Below are positions 15,461-23,890 of a stretch of 64,000 bases of DNA, one piece after another. A program made the translations under genes and the position numbers. Under the pieces are notes generated by a model. The model was not told the origin of the DNA, did no database searches, and was given only the letters and a program-made list of their open reading frames with translations. Numbering within the stretch: position 1 is the stretch's first letter; every line of letters begins with the position of its first letter. The stretch lies in assembly GCF_017876625.1 (NCBI RefSeq), contig NZ_JAGIOH010000001.1, forward strand, positions 4,547,501-4,611,500, read 5' to 3'. Origin of the DNA: Streptomyces syringium. Lineage in GTDB: Bacteria; Actinomycetota; Actinomycetes; Streptomycetales; Streptomycetaceae.

Positions 15461-16620
15461 GCCATGCCATCGTCGAGACCGAGCAACACCGCGATCTGCG
15501 CGCCGCCGTCGCCGCCCTGGGCGCTCGCTACGGGCGCGAGTACTTCACCTCCGTCGTACGCGACGGCAAACACACCGACGAGCTGTGGGCGGAGGCCGGC
15601 AAGCTCGGTTATCTCGGGGTGAACCTGCCCGAGGAGTACGGGGGTGGTGGCGGTGGCATCACCGAACTCGCCATCGTGCTGGAGGAGCTGGGCGCCGCCG
15701 GCTCGCCGTTGTTGATGATGGTCGTCTCGCCCGCCATCTGCGGCACGGTGATCGCCCGGTTCGGTACGGACGCGCAGAAGCGTGCCTGGCTGCCGGGGCT
15801 CGCGGCCGGTACGACGAAGATGGCCTTCGGCATCACCGAGCCCGACGCCGGGTCGAACTCCCACCGGCTGACCACGACCGCCTGTAGGGATGGTGACGAC
15901 TGGGTTCTCACCGGCCGTAAGGTCTTTGTCTCCGGTGTGGATGTCGCTGATGCGACCCTTGTCGTCGGGCGGACCGAGGATGCCCGGACGGGCAGGCTCA
16001 AGCCCTGTCTGTTCATCGTCGGGCGTGACACGCCCGGGTTCTCCCGTCGGCGGATAGCCATGGAACTCGCCGCCCCGGAGAAGCAGTTCGAGCTGGTGCT
16101 GGATGATGTGCGGCTGCCCTCCGACGCGCTCGTCGGTGACGAGGACGCGGGGTTGTTGCAGTTGTTCGCCGGGCTCAACCCCGAGCGCGTCATGACGGCC
16201 GCGTTCGCGATCGGGATGGGCCGGTACGCGGTGGCGAGGGCCGTCGACTACGCCCGTACCCGTGAGGTGTGGGACCGGCCGATCGGCGCGCATCAGGCGA
16301 TCGCTCATCCGCTGGCGCAGGCACATATCGAGCTGGAGCTGGCGCGGTTGATGACGCAGAAGGCCGCCGCGCTCTATGACGCGGGTGATGACGCCGGTGC
16401 GGGGGAGGCCGCCAACATGGCGAAGTACGCGGCCGGGGAGGCCGCCGTCCATGCCGTGGACCAGGCGGTGCACACCCTCGGCGGCAACGGGCTGACGTCG
16501 GAGTACGGACTGGCCTCACTGATCACCGCGGCGCGGGTGGCGCGGGTGGCGCCCGTCAGCCGGGAGATGATTCTCAACTACGTCTCGCATCAGACGCTGG
16601 GCCTGCCCAAGTCGTACTGA
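15457..16620 (+). CDS. Acyl-CoA dehydrogenase
   Basis: A 387-residue flavoprotein of the acyl-CoA dehydrogenase family: LAAGTTKMAFGITEPDAGSNSHRL (FAD/acyl contact region), VLTGRKVFVSGVDVADATLVV, RVMTAAFAIGMGRYAVARAVDYARTREVWDRPIGAHQAI and QAVHTLGGNGLTSEYGL. It should introduce the alpha,beta double bond of the acyl-CoA that the adjacent carboxylase then acts on, like AtuD or isovaleryl-CoA dehydrogenase. I chose ATG 15457, which overlaps the alpha-subunit stop by 4 bp. A longer upstream reading is an artefact of the overlapping frame. The enoyl-CoA hydratase follows 18 bp downstream. Confidence 0.93.
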   Translation: MSHAIVETEQHRDLRAAVAALGARYGREYFTSVVRDGKHTDELWAEAGKLGYLGVNLPEEYGGGGGGITELAIVLEELGAAGSPLLMMVVSPAICGTVIARFGTDAQKRAWLPGLAAGTTKMAFGITEPDAGSNSHRLTTTACRDGDDWVLTGRKVFVSGVDVADATLVVGRTEDARTGRLKPCLFIVGRDTPGFSRRRIAMELAAPEKQFELVLDDVRLPSDALVGDEDAGLLQLFAGLNPERVMTAAFAIGMGRYAVARAVDYARTREVWDRPIGAHQAIAHPLAQAHIELELARLMTQKAAALYDAGDDAGAGEAANMAKYAAGEAAVHAVDQAVHTLGGNGLTSEYGLASLITAARVARVAPVSREMILNYVSHQTLGLPKSY

Positions 16621-16638
16621 GGAAAAGGTGATTCACGG

Positions 16639-17379
16639 ATGTTGGTTCGCCGCTCGCACGAGCACGGCATCACCACCCTGACCCTGGATTCCCCGCACAA
16701 CCGGAACGCTCTCTCGGCCCGGCTCGTGAGCGAACTGCACGAGGGACTCGCGTGGGCGGCCGACGACGCGGACACCCGTGCTGTGCTCCTGACGCACACC
16801 GGCAACACCTTCTGCGCCGGCGCGGACCTCAGCGAGGCCGGGTCGGACGCGACGGCCCCGCTGGGGCTCGCGCGGCTGTTGCGTGCGGTGGTCGAACTGC
16901 CGAAGCCGGTCGTCGCCCGGGTCACGGGACATGTGCGGGCGGGAGGGCTCGGGCTGTTGGGGGCGTGCGACATCGCGGCGGCGGGGCAGGGAGCGTCGTT
17001 CGCGTTCACCGAGGCGCGGCTGGGGCTCGCGCCCGCCGTCATCTCGCTGCCGCTGCTGCCGCGCCTGGACGCCCGGGCCGCCGCCCGGTACTACCTGACG
17101 GGCGAGCGGTTCGACGCCGGGGAAGCGGCCCGGATCGGGCTGATCACCCTGGCCGGGGACCCGGACGAGCTCCTTGTTCCGGTGCTCGACGGACTGCGGC
17201 GGGCCTCGCCGCAGGGGCTCGCCGAGTCCAAGCGGCTGGTGACGGCCGAGGTGGTGCGGGCCTTCGACCGCGACACGGAGGTTCTGGCCGAGCAGTCGGC
17301 GCGGTTGTTCGCGTCGGCGGAGGCGCGGGAGGGCGTGACGGCGTTCCTGGAGCGGCGGGACCCCGTATGGGCACGGTGA
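16639..17379 (+). CDS. Enoyl-CoA hydratase/isomerase family protein
   Basis: A 246-residue crotonase. Visible elements are ITTLTLDSPHNRNALSARLV, the first oxyanion-hole strand TFCAGADLSE, HVRAGGLGLLGACDIAAA at the second, and AFTEARLGLAPAVISL. It should hydrate the carboxylated unsaturated acyl-CoA (AtuE or methylglutaconyl-CoA hydratase position). Codon use and direction match the upstream genes; the spacing of 18 bp with GAGGAAAAGG implies its own ribosome site. The TetR regulator starts within its last codons. Confidence 0.9.
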   Translation: MLVRRSHEHGITTLTLDSPHNRNALSARLVSELHEGLAWAADDADTRAVLLTHTGNTFCAGADLSEAGSDATAPLGLARLLRAVVELPKPVVARVTGHVRAGGLGLLGACDIAAAGQGASFAFTEARLGLAPAVISLPLLPRLDARAAARYYLTGERFDAGEAARIGLITLAGDPDELLVPVLDGLRRASPQGLAESKRLVTAEVVRAFDRDTEVLAEQSARLFASAEAREGVTAFLERRDPVWAR

Positions 17380-17957
17380 GCCTGCCCAAGCAGGACCGCA
17401 GCCGGGCCACGCGGCAGCGTCTGCTGGAGGCCGCCATCGCGTGCCTGGCGGAGTACGGGTGGGCGGGGTCGACGGTGGCGGTGGTCGCCGAGCGGGCCGG
17501 GGTGTCGCGGGGCGCCGCGCAGCATCATTTCCCCACCCGTGAGGACCTGTTCACGGCGGCGGTGGAGTACGTCGCGGAGGAGCGTTCGGCGGCGCTGCGG
17601 ACGCTGATGCCGCGGGGTGGACCGGACCGTACGTGGGCGGTCGTCACCGCACTGGTGGGCCTCTACACCGGCCCGCTGTTCCGTGCGGCGCTGCAACTGT
17701 GGGCGGCTGCCGCGCACGAGGAGCAGTTGCGGCCCCGGGTGACGTCGCTGGAGGCGCGCGTGGGGCGGGAGTCGCACCGGATGGCGGTGGAGCTGCTGGG
17801 GGCGGACGAGGGCCGCCCGGGGGTGCGCGAGACGGTGCAGGGGCTGCTGGACATGGCGCGGGGGCTCGGGCTCGCCAATCTGCTGACGGACGACTCGGCG
17901 CGGCGGGACCGGGTGGTGGAGCAGTGGGCGCGGATCCTGGACGGTGTCCTGCGCTGA
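17367..17957 (+). CDS. TetR-family regulator of the acyl-CoA catabolic operon
   Basis: A 196-residue regulator. The N-terminal helix-turn-helix is TVAVVAERAGVSRGAAQHHFPTREDLF, with a preceding LLEAAIACLAEYG helix; the C-terminal ligand-binding domain is helical. Starting at ATG 17367 gives a 13-bp overlap with the hydratase; the alternative GTG 17376 gives the 4-bp overlap typical of this operon. As the last gene of the operon it probably senses an acyl-CoA and represses the set. I see no obvious operator at the operon's 5' end. Confidence 0.88.
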   Translation: MGTVSLPKQDRSRATRQRLLEAAIACLAEYGWAGSTVAVVAERAGVSRGAAQHHFPTREDLFTAAVEYVAEERSAALRTLMPRGGPDRTWAVVTALVGLYTGPLFRAALQLWAAAAHEEQLRPRVTSLEARVGRESHRMAVELLGADEGRPGVRETVQGLLDMARGLGLANLLTDDSARRDRVVEQWARILDGVLR

Positions 17958-17964
17958 CGCGAAG

Positions 17965-17993
17965 GGCCCGCTCCCCGGGCTGGGGAGCGGGCC
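17965..17993. terminator. Terminator between TetR and citrate synthase genes
   Basis: A 12-bp perfect inverted repeat (GGCCCGCTCCCC) with a 5-nt loop lies in the 42-bp gap between two convergent stop codons. It probably serves both strands. Confidence 0.8.
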
Positions 17994-17999
17994 GTGGCG

Positions 18000-19100
18000 T
18001 CAGCCCTTGATGTCCTCGTAGCCGGCGACCTCGCGCGGGTCCCGGGTGCCCGGCCCCACGTAGCGGGCCGACGGGCGGACCAGGCGGCCCGTGCGCTTCT
18101 GTTCGAGGATGTGGGCGCTCCAGCCCGCCGTGCGGGCGCAGGTGAACATCGACGTGAACATGTGCGCCGGAACCTCCGCGAAGTCCAGGACGATGGCCGC
18201 CCAGAACTCGACGTTGGTGGCCAGCACCCGGTCCGGGCGGCGGTTGTGGAGCTCTTCCAGGGCGGCCTTCTCCAAGGCCTCCGCGACCTCGAAGCGCGGT
18301 GCGGCGAGCTCCTTGGCCGTGCGGCGCAGGACGCGGGCGCGGGGGTCCTCGGCGCGGTAGACGCGGTGGCCGAAGCCCATGAGCCGCTCGCCGCGGTCCA
18401 GGGCCTGCTTGACATAGGCCGTGGCGTCGCCCGTGCGTTCGATCTCCTCGATCATGCCGAGGACGCGGGACGGCGCCCCGCCGTGCAGCGGTCCGGACAT
18501 CGCGCCGACCGCGCCCGACAGGGCCGCCGCCACGTCCGCGCCCGTCGAGGCGATGACGCGGGCGGTGAACGTGGAGGCGTTCATGCCGTGCTCCGCGGCG
18601 GAGGTCCAGTACGCGTCGACGGCCTTGACGTGCTTGGGGTCCGGCTCGCCGCGCCAGCGCTTCATGAAGCGCTCGACGACGGTCTCCGCCTTGTCGATCT
18701 CCTTCTGCGGCACCATCGGCAGGCCCTGGCCGCGCGCCGACTGGGCGACGTACGACAGCGCCATCACCGCGGCCCGCGCCAGGTTGTCGCGCGCGGTGGC
18801 CTCGTCGATGTCGAGGAGCGGCTTCAGGCCCCAGACGGGCGCGAGCATCGCGAGCGCCGACTGGACGTCGACCCGGATGTCACCGGAGTGGACGGGGATC
18901 GGGAACGGCTCCGCGGGCGGCAGCCCGGGGTTGAACGAGCCGTCGACCAGCAGGCCCCAGACGTTCCCGAAGGAGACCTGGCCCACCAAGTCCTCGATGT
19001 CGACGCCTCGGTAGCGGAGAGAGCCGCCTTCCTTGTCGGGTTCGGCGATCTCCGTCTCGAACGCGACGACTCCCTCGAGTCCGGGTACGAAGTCGGACAT
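18000..19100 (-). CDS. Citrate synthase (type II citrate/2-methylcitrate synthase family)
   Basis: A 366-residue citrate synthase starting MSDFVPGLEGVVAFETEIAEPDKEGGSL. The active-site segments EHGMNASTFTARVIASTG, GPLHGGAPSRVL and MGFGHRVYR carry the catalytic histidines, and SARYVGPG lies near the C-terminus. It condenses acetyl-CoA (or propionyl-CoA) with oxaloacetate. The short form (about 370 residues) is the one often annotated citrate synthase 2; methylcitrate activity cannot be excluded. I chose ATG 19100, preceded by GAGGAG; an upstream extension to 19157 lacks family sequence. Confidence 0.93.
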   Translation of the reverse strand: MSDFVPGLEGVVAFETEIAEPDKEGGSLRYRGVDIEDLVGQVSFGNVWGLLVDGSFNPGLPPAEPFPIPVHSGDIRVDVQSALAMLAPVWGLKPLLDIDEATARDNLARAAVMALSYVAQSARGQGLPMVPQKEIDKAETVVERFMKRWRGEPDPKHVKAVDAYWTSAAEHGMNASTFTARVIASTGADVAAALSGAVGAMSGPLHGGAPSRVLGMIEEIERTGDATAYVKQALDRGERLMGFGHRVYRAEDPRARVLRRTAKELAAPRFEVAEALEKAALEELHNRRPDRVLATNVEFWAAIVLDFAEVPAHMFTSMFTCARTAGWSAHILEQKRTGRLVRPSARYVGPGTRDPREVAGYEDIKG

Positions 19101-19567
19101 CAGGCGGCTCCTCATGATGTGTGACAAGCGGCTGCCGGCCACGGTGGTGACCGTCACTGCTCCTACGGCTGCTGTTGGCGGCCCCGAAAGCGGTTACGCG
19201 GCTGCTCGGCGCGGCTCGCGGTCCGATTCGGTCAACCCGGTCATGCCCCGTGCGGCTGTTCTTCACCCGGCTCGATGCCCGGTTCTTCGCCCGGTACCCG
19301 CCCGGCCGGCGCACCGGGCTTCGGTGGGAAGCCGGGGTCCGCTCAGGCCGGACACGATAGCCGGTGGTGTGTGGGCGCCACAGCTTCCTGGGAAGTGATT
19401 TTGGTGGGTTCAACAGATGCGGGGAAGGGTGATGTCCGGCACAGTGCGGGTTTCGTCCGCCGCAGGGTTAGGGAACCCCGGTGCGGGGGAGGATGAGCGG
19501 GTTCGGCCGCGCCTTCCGCTCCCGTGCGCCGTATCCGCGCGGGCGGCCCGTGTTGCAAGATGGCCGC
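19101..19567. other. Divergent intergenic region, citrate synthase / pdxH
   Basis: This 467-bp gap must hold the promoters of both divergent genes. Reading both strands, I find no convincing ORF. There is a short inverted structure around the GCCCGG-rich stretch at 19270-19330, but no operator or riboswitch I recognise. Confidence 0.4.
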
Positions 19568-20230
19568 GTGTCCCACGCCGATGATCTCGACCCCGCCGCG
19601 ATGCGCGCGCAGTACCGCTTCGGCGGTCTGCTGGAGACGGACCTCGCCGACAGCCCGTACGGGCAGTTCGCACGCTGGTTCGCGGAGACGGTCGCCGCCG
19701 GGCTGCACGAGCCGAACGCGATGGTCGTCTCCACCGCGGACGCCGCCGGGCGGCCCAGCTCGCGGACCGTGCTGATGAAGAGCTACGACGAGCGCGGCTT
19801 CGTCTTCTACACCAACTACGGCTCCCGCAAGGCCGTCGAACTGGCGGTCAACCCGAACATCTCGCTGCTCTTCCCCTGGCATCCCATCGCCCGCCAGGTC
19901 ATCGTCACGGGCACCGCCGAGCGGGTCGGGCCGGAGGAGACGGCCGCCTACTTCCGCTCCCGCCCGCACGGCTCGCAGCTCGGCGCCCTGGCCAGCGCGC
20001 AGTCGACGGTGGTCTCCTCGCGCGCCGAGATCGACGAGGTGTACGAGCGGCTGGCGGCCCGCTACCCGGAGGGCGAGCCGGTGCCGGTGCCCACGGGGTG
20101 GGGCGGTTTCCGGGTGACACCGCAGGCCGTGGAGTTCTGGCAGGGCCGGGAGAACCGGCTGCACGACCGGCTCCGGTATCTGCGGGCCGCCCAGGGCCCG
20201 GGCTGGCGGGTGGAGCGGCTCTGCCCGTAG
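19568..20230 (+). CDS. pdxH: Pyridoxamine 5'-phosphate oxidase
   Basis: A 220-residue FMN enzyme: MRAQYRFGGLLETDL, DAAGRPSSRTVLMKSYDERG (FMN/phosphate contacts), NYGSRKAVELAVNP, FPWHPIARQVIVTG, SAQSTVVSSRAEID and the C-terminal PTGWGGFRVTP ... RENRLHDRLRY. It oxidises pyridoxamine/pyridoxine phosphate to PLP, complementing SerC (also in the window) functionally. I chose GTG 19568 (VSHADDLD); ATG 19601 (MRAQYRF) is a possible shorter start. It is followed by a highly structured intergenic region. Confidence 0.94.
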   Translation: MSHADDLDPAAMRAQYRFGGLLETDLADSPYGQFARWFAETVAAGLHEPNAMVVSTADAAGRPSSRTVLMKSYDERGFVFYTNYGSRKAVELAVNPNISLLFPWHPIARQVIVTGTAERVGPEETAAYFRSRPHGSQLGALASAQSTVVSSRAEIDEVYERLAARYPEGEPVPVPTGWGGFRVTPQAVEFWQGRENRLHDRLRYLRAAQGPGWRVERLCP

Positions 20231-20247
20231 CGGCAGGAGAACGCAGA

Positions 20248-20396
20248 CGATCCGTGGGCCCTTTACCGCCGCGCCTGGCGGCGCGGCGGTGCCGAGCGGA
20301 CGACTCGGCGGCCCACGGATCGGGTGACTGCTTGGGATTGGCCGGCTACGCCGGCGCTGCGCTGTGCGCGACGACGGGCGCTAGCCCGCAGTCACC
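20248..20396 (+). ncRNA. Candidate structured RNA: two consecutive multibranched folds
   Basis: Module 1 (20248-20322): a perfect 13-bp outer helix (CGATCCGTGGGCC) encloses an 11-bp hairpin (ACCGCCGCGCC with a 4-nt loop) and a 6-bp hairpin (GCCGAG/CTCGGC), forming a three-way junction. Module 2 (20323-20396): a perfect 9-bp outer helix GGTGACTGC encloses GCCGGC-TAC-GCCGGC and a GGGC-GCTA-GCCC hairpin. The modules abut. They could be a tandem terminator for pdxH, a cis-regulator of the PAS gene 195 bp downstream, or an independent RNA. Folding was done by eye; strand is assumed plus. Confidence 0.45.
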
Positions 20397-20590
20397 TCAC
20401 GCGTCCGGACTGAAATCATGTCCCGAACCACCTCCCTTCTCGTGTACCCCCAGCGTAAAAAACGGTCCCCGGGACGACAAGCGAATTTCCCGTGGCACCG
20501 ATTTCGCCGAAGACGGTGTGGTGCCGGGCACGGTCGAGTTGAATGACCCGTCGTGCAGGACATGCAGACGCGTCCAGCAGGGGGTACCTC

Positions 20591-22027
20591 GTGACCGCTC
20601 CACACCCGTCCGGCCCTGCCCGTCGCGGAACCCGCACCGGGGACGGGGCCGCCGCCGACAGCGACGACTCCGGCCTCCTCGCGGCGCTCCTCGACGGTAT
20701 GGACGCCGCGCTGTGCGCGTTCGACGCGGCCGGCACGGTGACCCACTGGAACCGCGAGGCCGAGCGGATACTGGGCTGGTCGGCCGAGGAGGCCGTCGGG
20801 CGGCACGGGCTGGCCGGCTGGGCCGTGCGCGCGGCCGACGCCGAGGAGGTCACCGCGCGGCTGCTCGGCGTGATGGAGACGCCCGGACGGCAGGTGCACG
20901 AGTTCGCGCTGCTCACCAAGGACGGCGGCCGGGTCCTCGTCCGCATCCAGACCTCGGCCGTCCCCGGCCCGGACGGCAGGCCGGCGGGCGCGTACTGCGC
21001 GTTCAGCGAGGTGCACACGCAGATCGACCTGGAGCGGTCGATCGCACTGAGCGAAGGGCTGTTCGGGGACGCGTCCTGGGGTGTGGTGCTGGTCGACGCG
21101 GATCTGCGCCCGGCCCTCGCCAACGCGCACGCCGCGCGGGCGCTGCGCACGGGCCGGACGGCACTCCTCGGCCGGCCGCTGGGCGATCTTCTGGACCAGG
21201 GCGTGGAGGAGTTGGAGGGCGCCCTCCAGCACGTGCTGGCCGCCGGTGCCCCGCCCGCGCCCACCGACCTGTGGGTGACGCTGCGGGACGCCACCGGCGC
21301 GGCGTCGGAGCGGCGCTGCTGGCGCAGCGGCTTCCTGCGGCTGGCCTCCCCTCTTGCGGAGGAGCCCGTGCCGCTGGGTGTGGCCTGGCTGTTCCTGGAC
21401 GTGACGAAGACGCGGCTGGCCGAACAGGAGAGCGCGCGGCTGCGGTTCCGGGGCAACCAGCTGCACCGCGCGGGCCGGGCGGTCGCGGAGTGCGAGGACC
21501 CGATGGAGGGTGCGGCGCTCTACATGGACTTCGCCCTCGCGGGCTTCGCCGATCACGCCGTGATCGATCTGCTGCCGGCGCCGGTGGCCGCCCCGGAGGG
21601 GCCCGTCCGGCTGCTGCGGGCCGCCGCGACGCCCGCCGGGGCGCCGGGACCGTGCCCGGTGGCGGCGCTGAGCGGGCTGCCGGTGCCCTACGCGGACGGC
21701 CACCCGGCGTTGCAGGCGGTCGAGCGCTGCGGTTCGGTCCGGGCGGGCTCGGACCGTACGGACAACTGGGCGCCGGCCCGCAAGTGGCCGGACGGCACCG
21801 AGCACGCCCTGGCCACGGTGCTGCGCAGCCGGGGCCGCACGCTGGGGGCGGTCACCTTCCTGCGCGGGCCCTCCCGCCGCCCGTTCGACCGGGCGGACGC
21901 GACCTACGCGGAGGACGTCGCCTCACGGGTGGCCGCGTCGATCGATCTGGCGGTGACGGCCGAGGCGGCGGCGAAAGCGGAGGCGGAGGCCGGGACGGTC
22001 GGCTGGTGCGGGAAGCCCGTCGGCTGA
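20591..22027 (+). CDS. PAS/GAF sensor protein without output domain
   Basis: A 478-residue cytosolic protein. The first PAS domain (LLAALLDGMDAALCAFDAAGTVTHWNREAERILGWSAEEAVG) has the canonical motif for ligand or cofactor sensing. A second PAS-like region (GLFGDASWGVVLVDADLRPALANAHAAR) follows, then a GAF-like C-terminal region ending in AEDVASRVAASIDLAVTAEAAAKAE. Streptomycete relatives commonly continue into a PP2C phosphatase (RsbU type); this one stops before it, so it lacks an evident effector. GTG 20591 is the likely start; an extension to 20543 is possible. Confidence 0.78.
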   Translation: MTAPHPSGPARRGTRTGDGAAADSDDSGLLAALLDGMDAALCAFDAAGTVTHWNREAERILGWSAEEAVGRHGLAGWAVRAADAEEVTARLLGVMETPGRQVHEFALLTKDGGRVLVRIQTSAVPGPDGRPAGAYCAFSEVHTQIDLERSIALSEGLFGDASWGVVLVDADLRPALANAHAARALRTGRTALLGRPLGDLLDQGVEELEGALQHVLAAGAPPAPTDLWVTLRDATGAASERRCWRSGFLRLASPLAEEPVPLGVAWLFLDVTKTRLAEQESARLRFRGNQLHRAGRAVAECEDPMEGAALYMDFALAGFADHAVIDLLPAPVAAPEGPVRLLRAAATPAGAPGPCPVAALSGLPVPYADGHPALQAVERCGSVRAGSDRTDNWAPARKWPDGTEHALATVLRSRGRTLGAVTFLRGPSRRPFDRADATYAEDVASRVAASIDLAVTAEAAAKAEAEAGTVGWCGKPVG

Positions 22028-22073
22028 CCGGTGGGCCGGGGGCGCGGTCCCCGCCTCACGGCCGCGGCCTGTC

Positions 22074-22829
22074 CTAGTGACGGAAGAAGATGCGGTCCCC
22101 GTACTCGGCCATCACCCGGCCGTTCCACTCGTGGCCGCCGTCCACGTTCCCGGAGCGGAGCATGGGCGGGTCGATGCCCCGGGCGGCCAGCTCACCGGCG
22201 GCCGTCGCGACGACGGCCTGGAGCAGGGCGCTGGTGACGACGGTGGACGCCGGGGCGAAGGGGGCGGCGATGCCGTCGGCGGTCAGCTCCGCGTCCCCGG
22301 GCGGGATCTTGCTGTCGATGACCAGATCGCAGTGGTCCTTGAGGAAGGTGCCCGAGACGTGCCGTGACCTGGTCTGCTCGGCGTAGGCGAGGGACGTGAC
22401 GCCGATGACCTTCAGGCCGAGGGCCCGGGCGTTCATGGCCATCTCCACCGGCAGGGAGTTACGGCCGGACAGCGAGATGACGATCAGGACGTCACCGGGC
22501 TGCACCGGGCTGGAGTCCAGGACCGCGCCGGCCAGGCCGTTCACCCGCTCCAGCGCGCTGCCCAGGGTGGCGGGCATGACGTCGATGCCGACGGCGCCGG
22601 GGACGGCGAGCAGGTTCATCAGGGCGAGGCCGCCCGCCCGGTAGACGACGTCCTGGGCGGGGAGGGAGGAGTGCCCGGCACCGAAGACGAAGAGCCGGCC
22701 GCCGTCCACCACCGTGTCGGCGAGCATGGCCCCGGCGGCGGTGATGTGGTCGGCCTCCTCGTCGCGAGCCCGCTGGAGCAGCCCGATCGCGGCGTCGAAG
22801 AACTGCCCGGCCAGCTTGTTCTCGCTCAT
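22074..22829 (-). CDS. SIS-domain phosphosugar-binding protein (UPF0309 type)
   Basis: A 251-residue SIS (sugar isomerase) protein beginning MSENKLAGQFFDAAIGLLQRARDEE. The nucleotide-sugar-binding loop VFGAGHSSLPAQDVVYRAGG and the ISLSGRNSLPVEMAMNA strand-loop are diagnostic of UPF0309/YgbK-adjacent SIS proteins that bind phosphosugars. No catalytic role is established. ATG 22829 has AAGGAG 10 nt upstream. It is divergent from dmdR1 across about 200 bp, an arrangement I recall as conserved in Streptomyces. Confidence 0.87.
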   Translation of the reverse strand: MSENKLAGQFFDAAIGLLQRARDEEADHITAAGAMLADTVVDGGRLFVFGAGHSSLPAQDVVYRAGGLALMNLLAVPGAVGIDVMPATLGSALERVNGLAGAVLDSSPVQPGDVLIVISLSGRNSLPVEMAMNARALGLKVIGVTSLAYAEQTRSRHVSGTFLKDHCDLVIDSKIPPGDAELTADGIAAPFAPASTVVTSALLQAVVATAAGELAARGIDPPMLRSGNVDGGHEWNGRVMAEYGDRIFFRH

Positions 22830-23035
22830 CGCTGCGGGGCTCCTTAGCTCGGAATCCGGTGGTGCGGGGGGAGTGCGCACGGTCGGTGCGTACGCTCGTG
22901 GCGCGGATCACGTTGCGGTCTTGACCAGCGCCCTGTCAATACGGCGTCCGCGCCGACGCCGCACGCGGCACCGTTGTCGGTGGTATGCGTCAGAATTGAG
23001 TCCAGGGCCAGCGCACGACATATCGAGGGGCACAC

Positions 23036-23728
23036 ATGTCCGGACTGATCGACACCACGGAGATGTATCTCCGCACCATCCTCGAGCTGGAAGAGGAAGG
23101 CGTGGTCCCCATGCGCGCCCGCATCGCCGAGCGGCTCGACCAGAGCGGCCCGACGGTGAGCCAGACCGTGGCCCGCATGGAGCGGGACGGCCTGGTCTCG
23201 GTCGCCGGCGACCGCCACCTGGAGCTGACCGAGGAGGGCCGCCGGCTGGCGACCCGCGTCATGCGCAAGCACCGGCTGGCCGAGTGCCTGCTGGTCGACG
23301 TGATCGGCCTGGAGTGGGAGCAGGTGCACGCCGAGGCCTGCCGCTGGGAGCACGTGATGAGCGAGGCGGTGGAGCGCCGCGTGCTGGAGCTGCTGCGCCA
23401 CCCCACCGAGTCGCCCTACGGCAACCCCATCCCGGGCCTGGAGGAGCTGGGCGAGAAGTCCGAGGCCGATCCGTTCCTCAACGCCGGCATGGTCAGCCTG
23501 ATGGACCTGGAGCCGGGCACCGAGGGCAAGACGGTCGTCGTCCGGCGCATCGGCGAGCCGATCCAGACGGACGCCCAGCTGATGTACACCCTGCGGCGCG
23601 CGGGCGTCCAGCCGGGCGCGGTGGTCAGCGTGACCGAGTCGGCCGGCGGAGTCCTGGTCGGCAGCGGCGGCGAGGCCGCGGAGCTCGAGGCGGACATCGC
23701 GGCGCACGTCTTCGTCGCGAAGAGGTAG
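23036..23728 (+). CDS. dmdR1: DtxR-family iron-dependent repressor DmdR1
   Basis: A 230-residue metalloregulator. The N-terminal winged HTH (LIDTTEMYLRTILELEEEGVVPMRARIAERLDQSGPTVSQTVARMERDGL) is followed by the metal-binding and dimerisation domain (HRLAECLLVDVIGLEWEQVHAEACRWEHVMSE, with Cys/Glu/His ligands) and a C-terminal SH3-like domain. In S. coelicolor, DmdR1 (SCO4394) represses siderophore genes at iron boxes. The frame opposite is also long and open, matching the reported antiparallel adm gene. I see no iron box in its own promoter. It ends before a 21-bp stem terminator. Confidence 0.94.
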   Translation: MSGLIDTTEMYLRTILELEEEGVVPMRARIAERLDQSGPTVSQTVARMERDGLVSVAGDRHLELTEEGRRLATRVMRKHRLAECLLVDVIGLEWEQVHAEACRWEHVMSEAVERRVLELLRHPTESPYGNPIPGLEELGEKSEADPFLNAGMVSLMDLEPGTEGKTVVVRRIGEPIQTDAQLMYTLRRAGVQPGAVVSVTESAGGVLVGSGGEAAELEADIAAHVFVAKR

Positions 23729-23757
23729 CCCTTCCGGCGGATCAGTGACCTCATGTG

Positions 23758-23805
23758 CCCGGACGGGCTTGATATGGCTGAGCCCAGCCATATCAAGCCC
23801 GTCCG
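23758..23805 (+). terminator. Long perfect hairpin terminator after dmdR1
   Basis: A perfect 21-bp inverted repeat (begins CCGGACGGGCTTGATATGG) with a 6-nt loop GAGCCC lies 30 bp after the dmdR1 stop. The right arm runs directly into a copy of the dispersed repeat family described at 23793-23890. Confidence 0.85.
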
Positions 23806-23890
23806 GCGCTTGAGGACGCGCCCGCAGGGCGCTCGCCGCCGCAGGCGGCATGACGGGCCGGTAGGCGAAGAACCCGTCGGCCGGGCGAGT
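23793..23890 (+). repeat. Dispersed terminator-associated repeat, copy A
   Basis: Contains the family core CTTGAGGACGCGCCCGCAGG followed by GCGCTCGCCGCCGCAGGCGG and GACGGGCCGGTAG. Other copies lie at 26945-27072 (inverted), 50702-50764 (inverted) and 58130-58260. All follow a gene's 3' end. Confidence 0.7.

Noticed and set aside
22829..23035. DmdR1 iron box in its own promoter
   Set aside because: I looked for a TTAGGTTAGGCTCACCTAA-like palindrome and found none.
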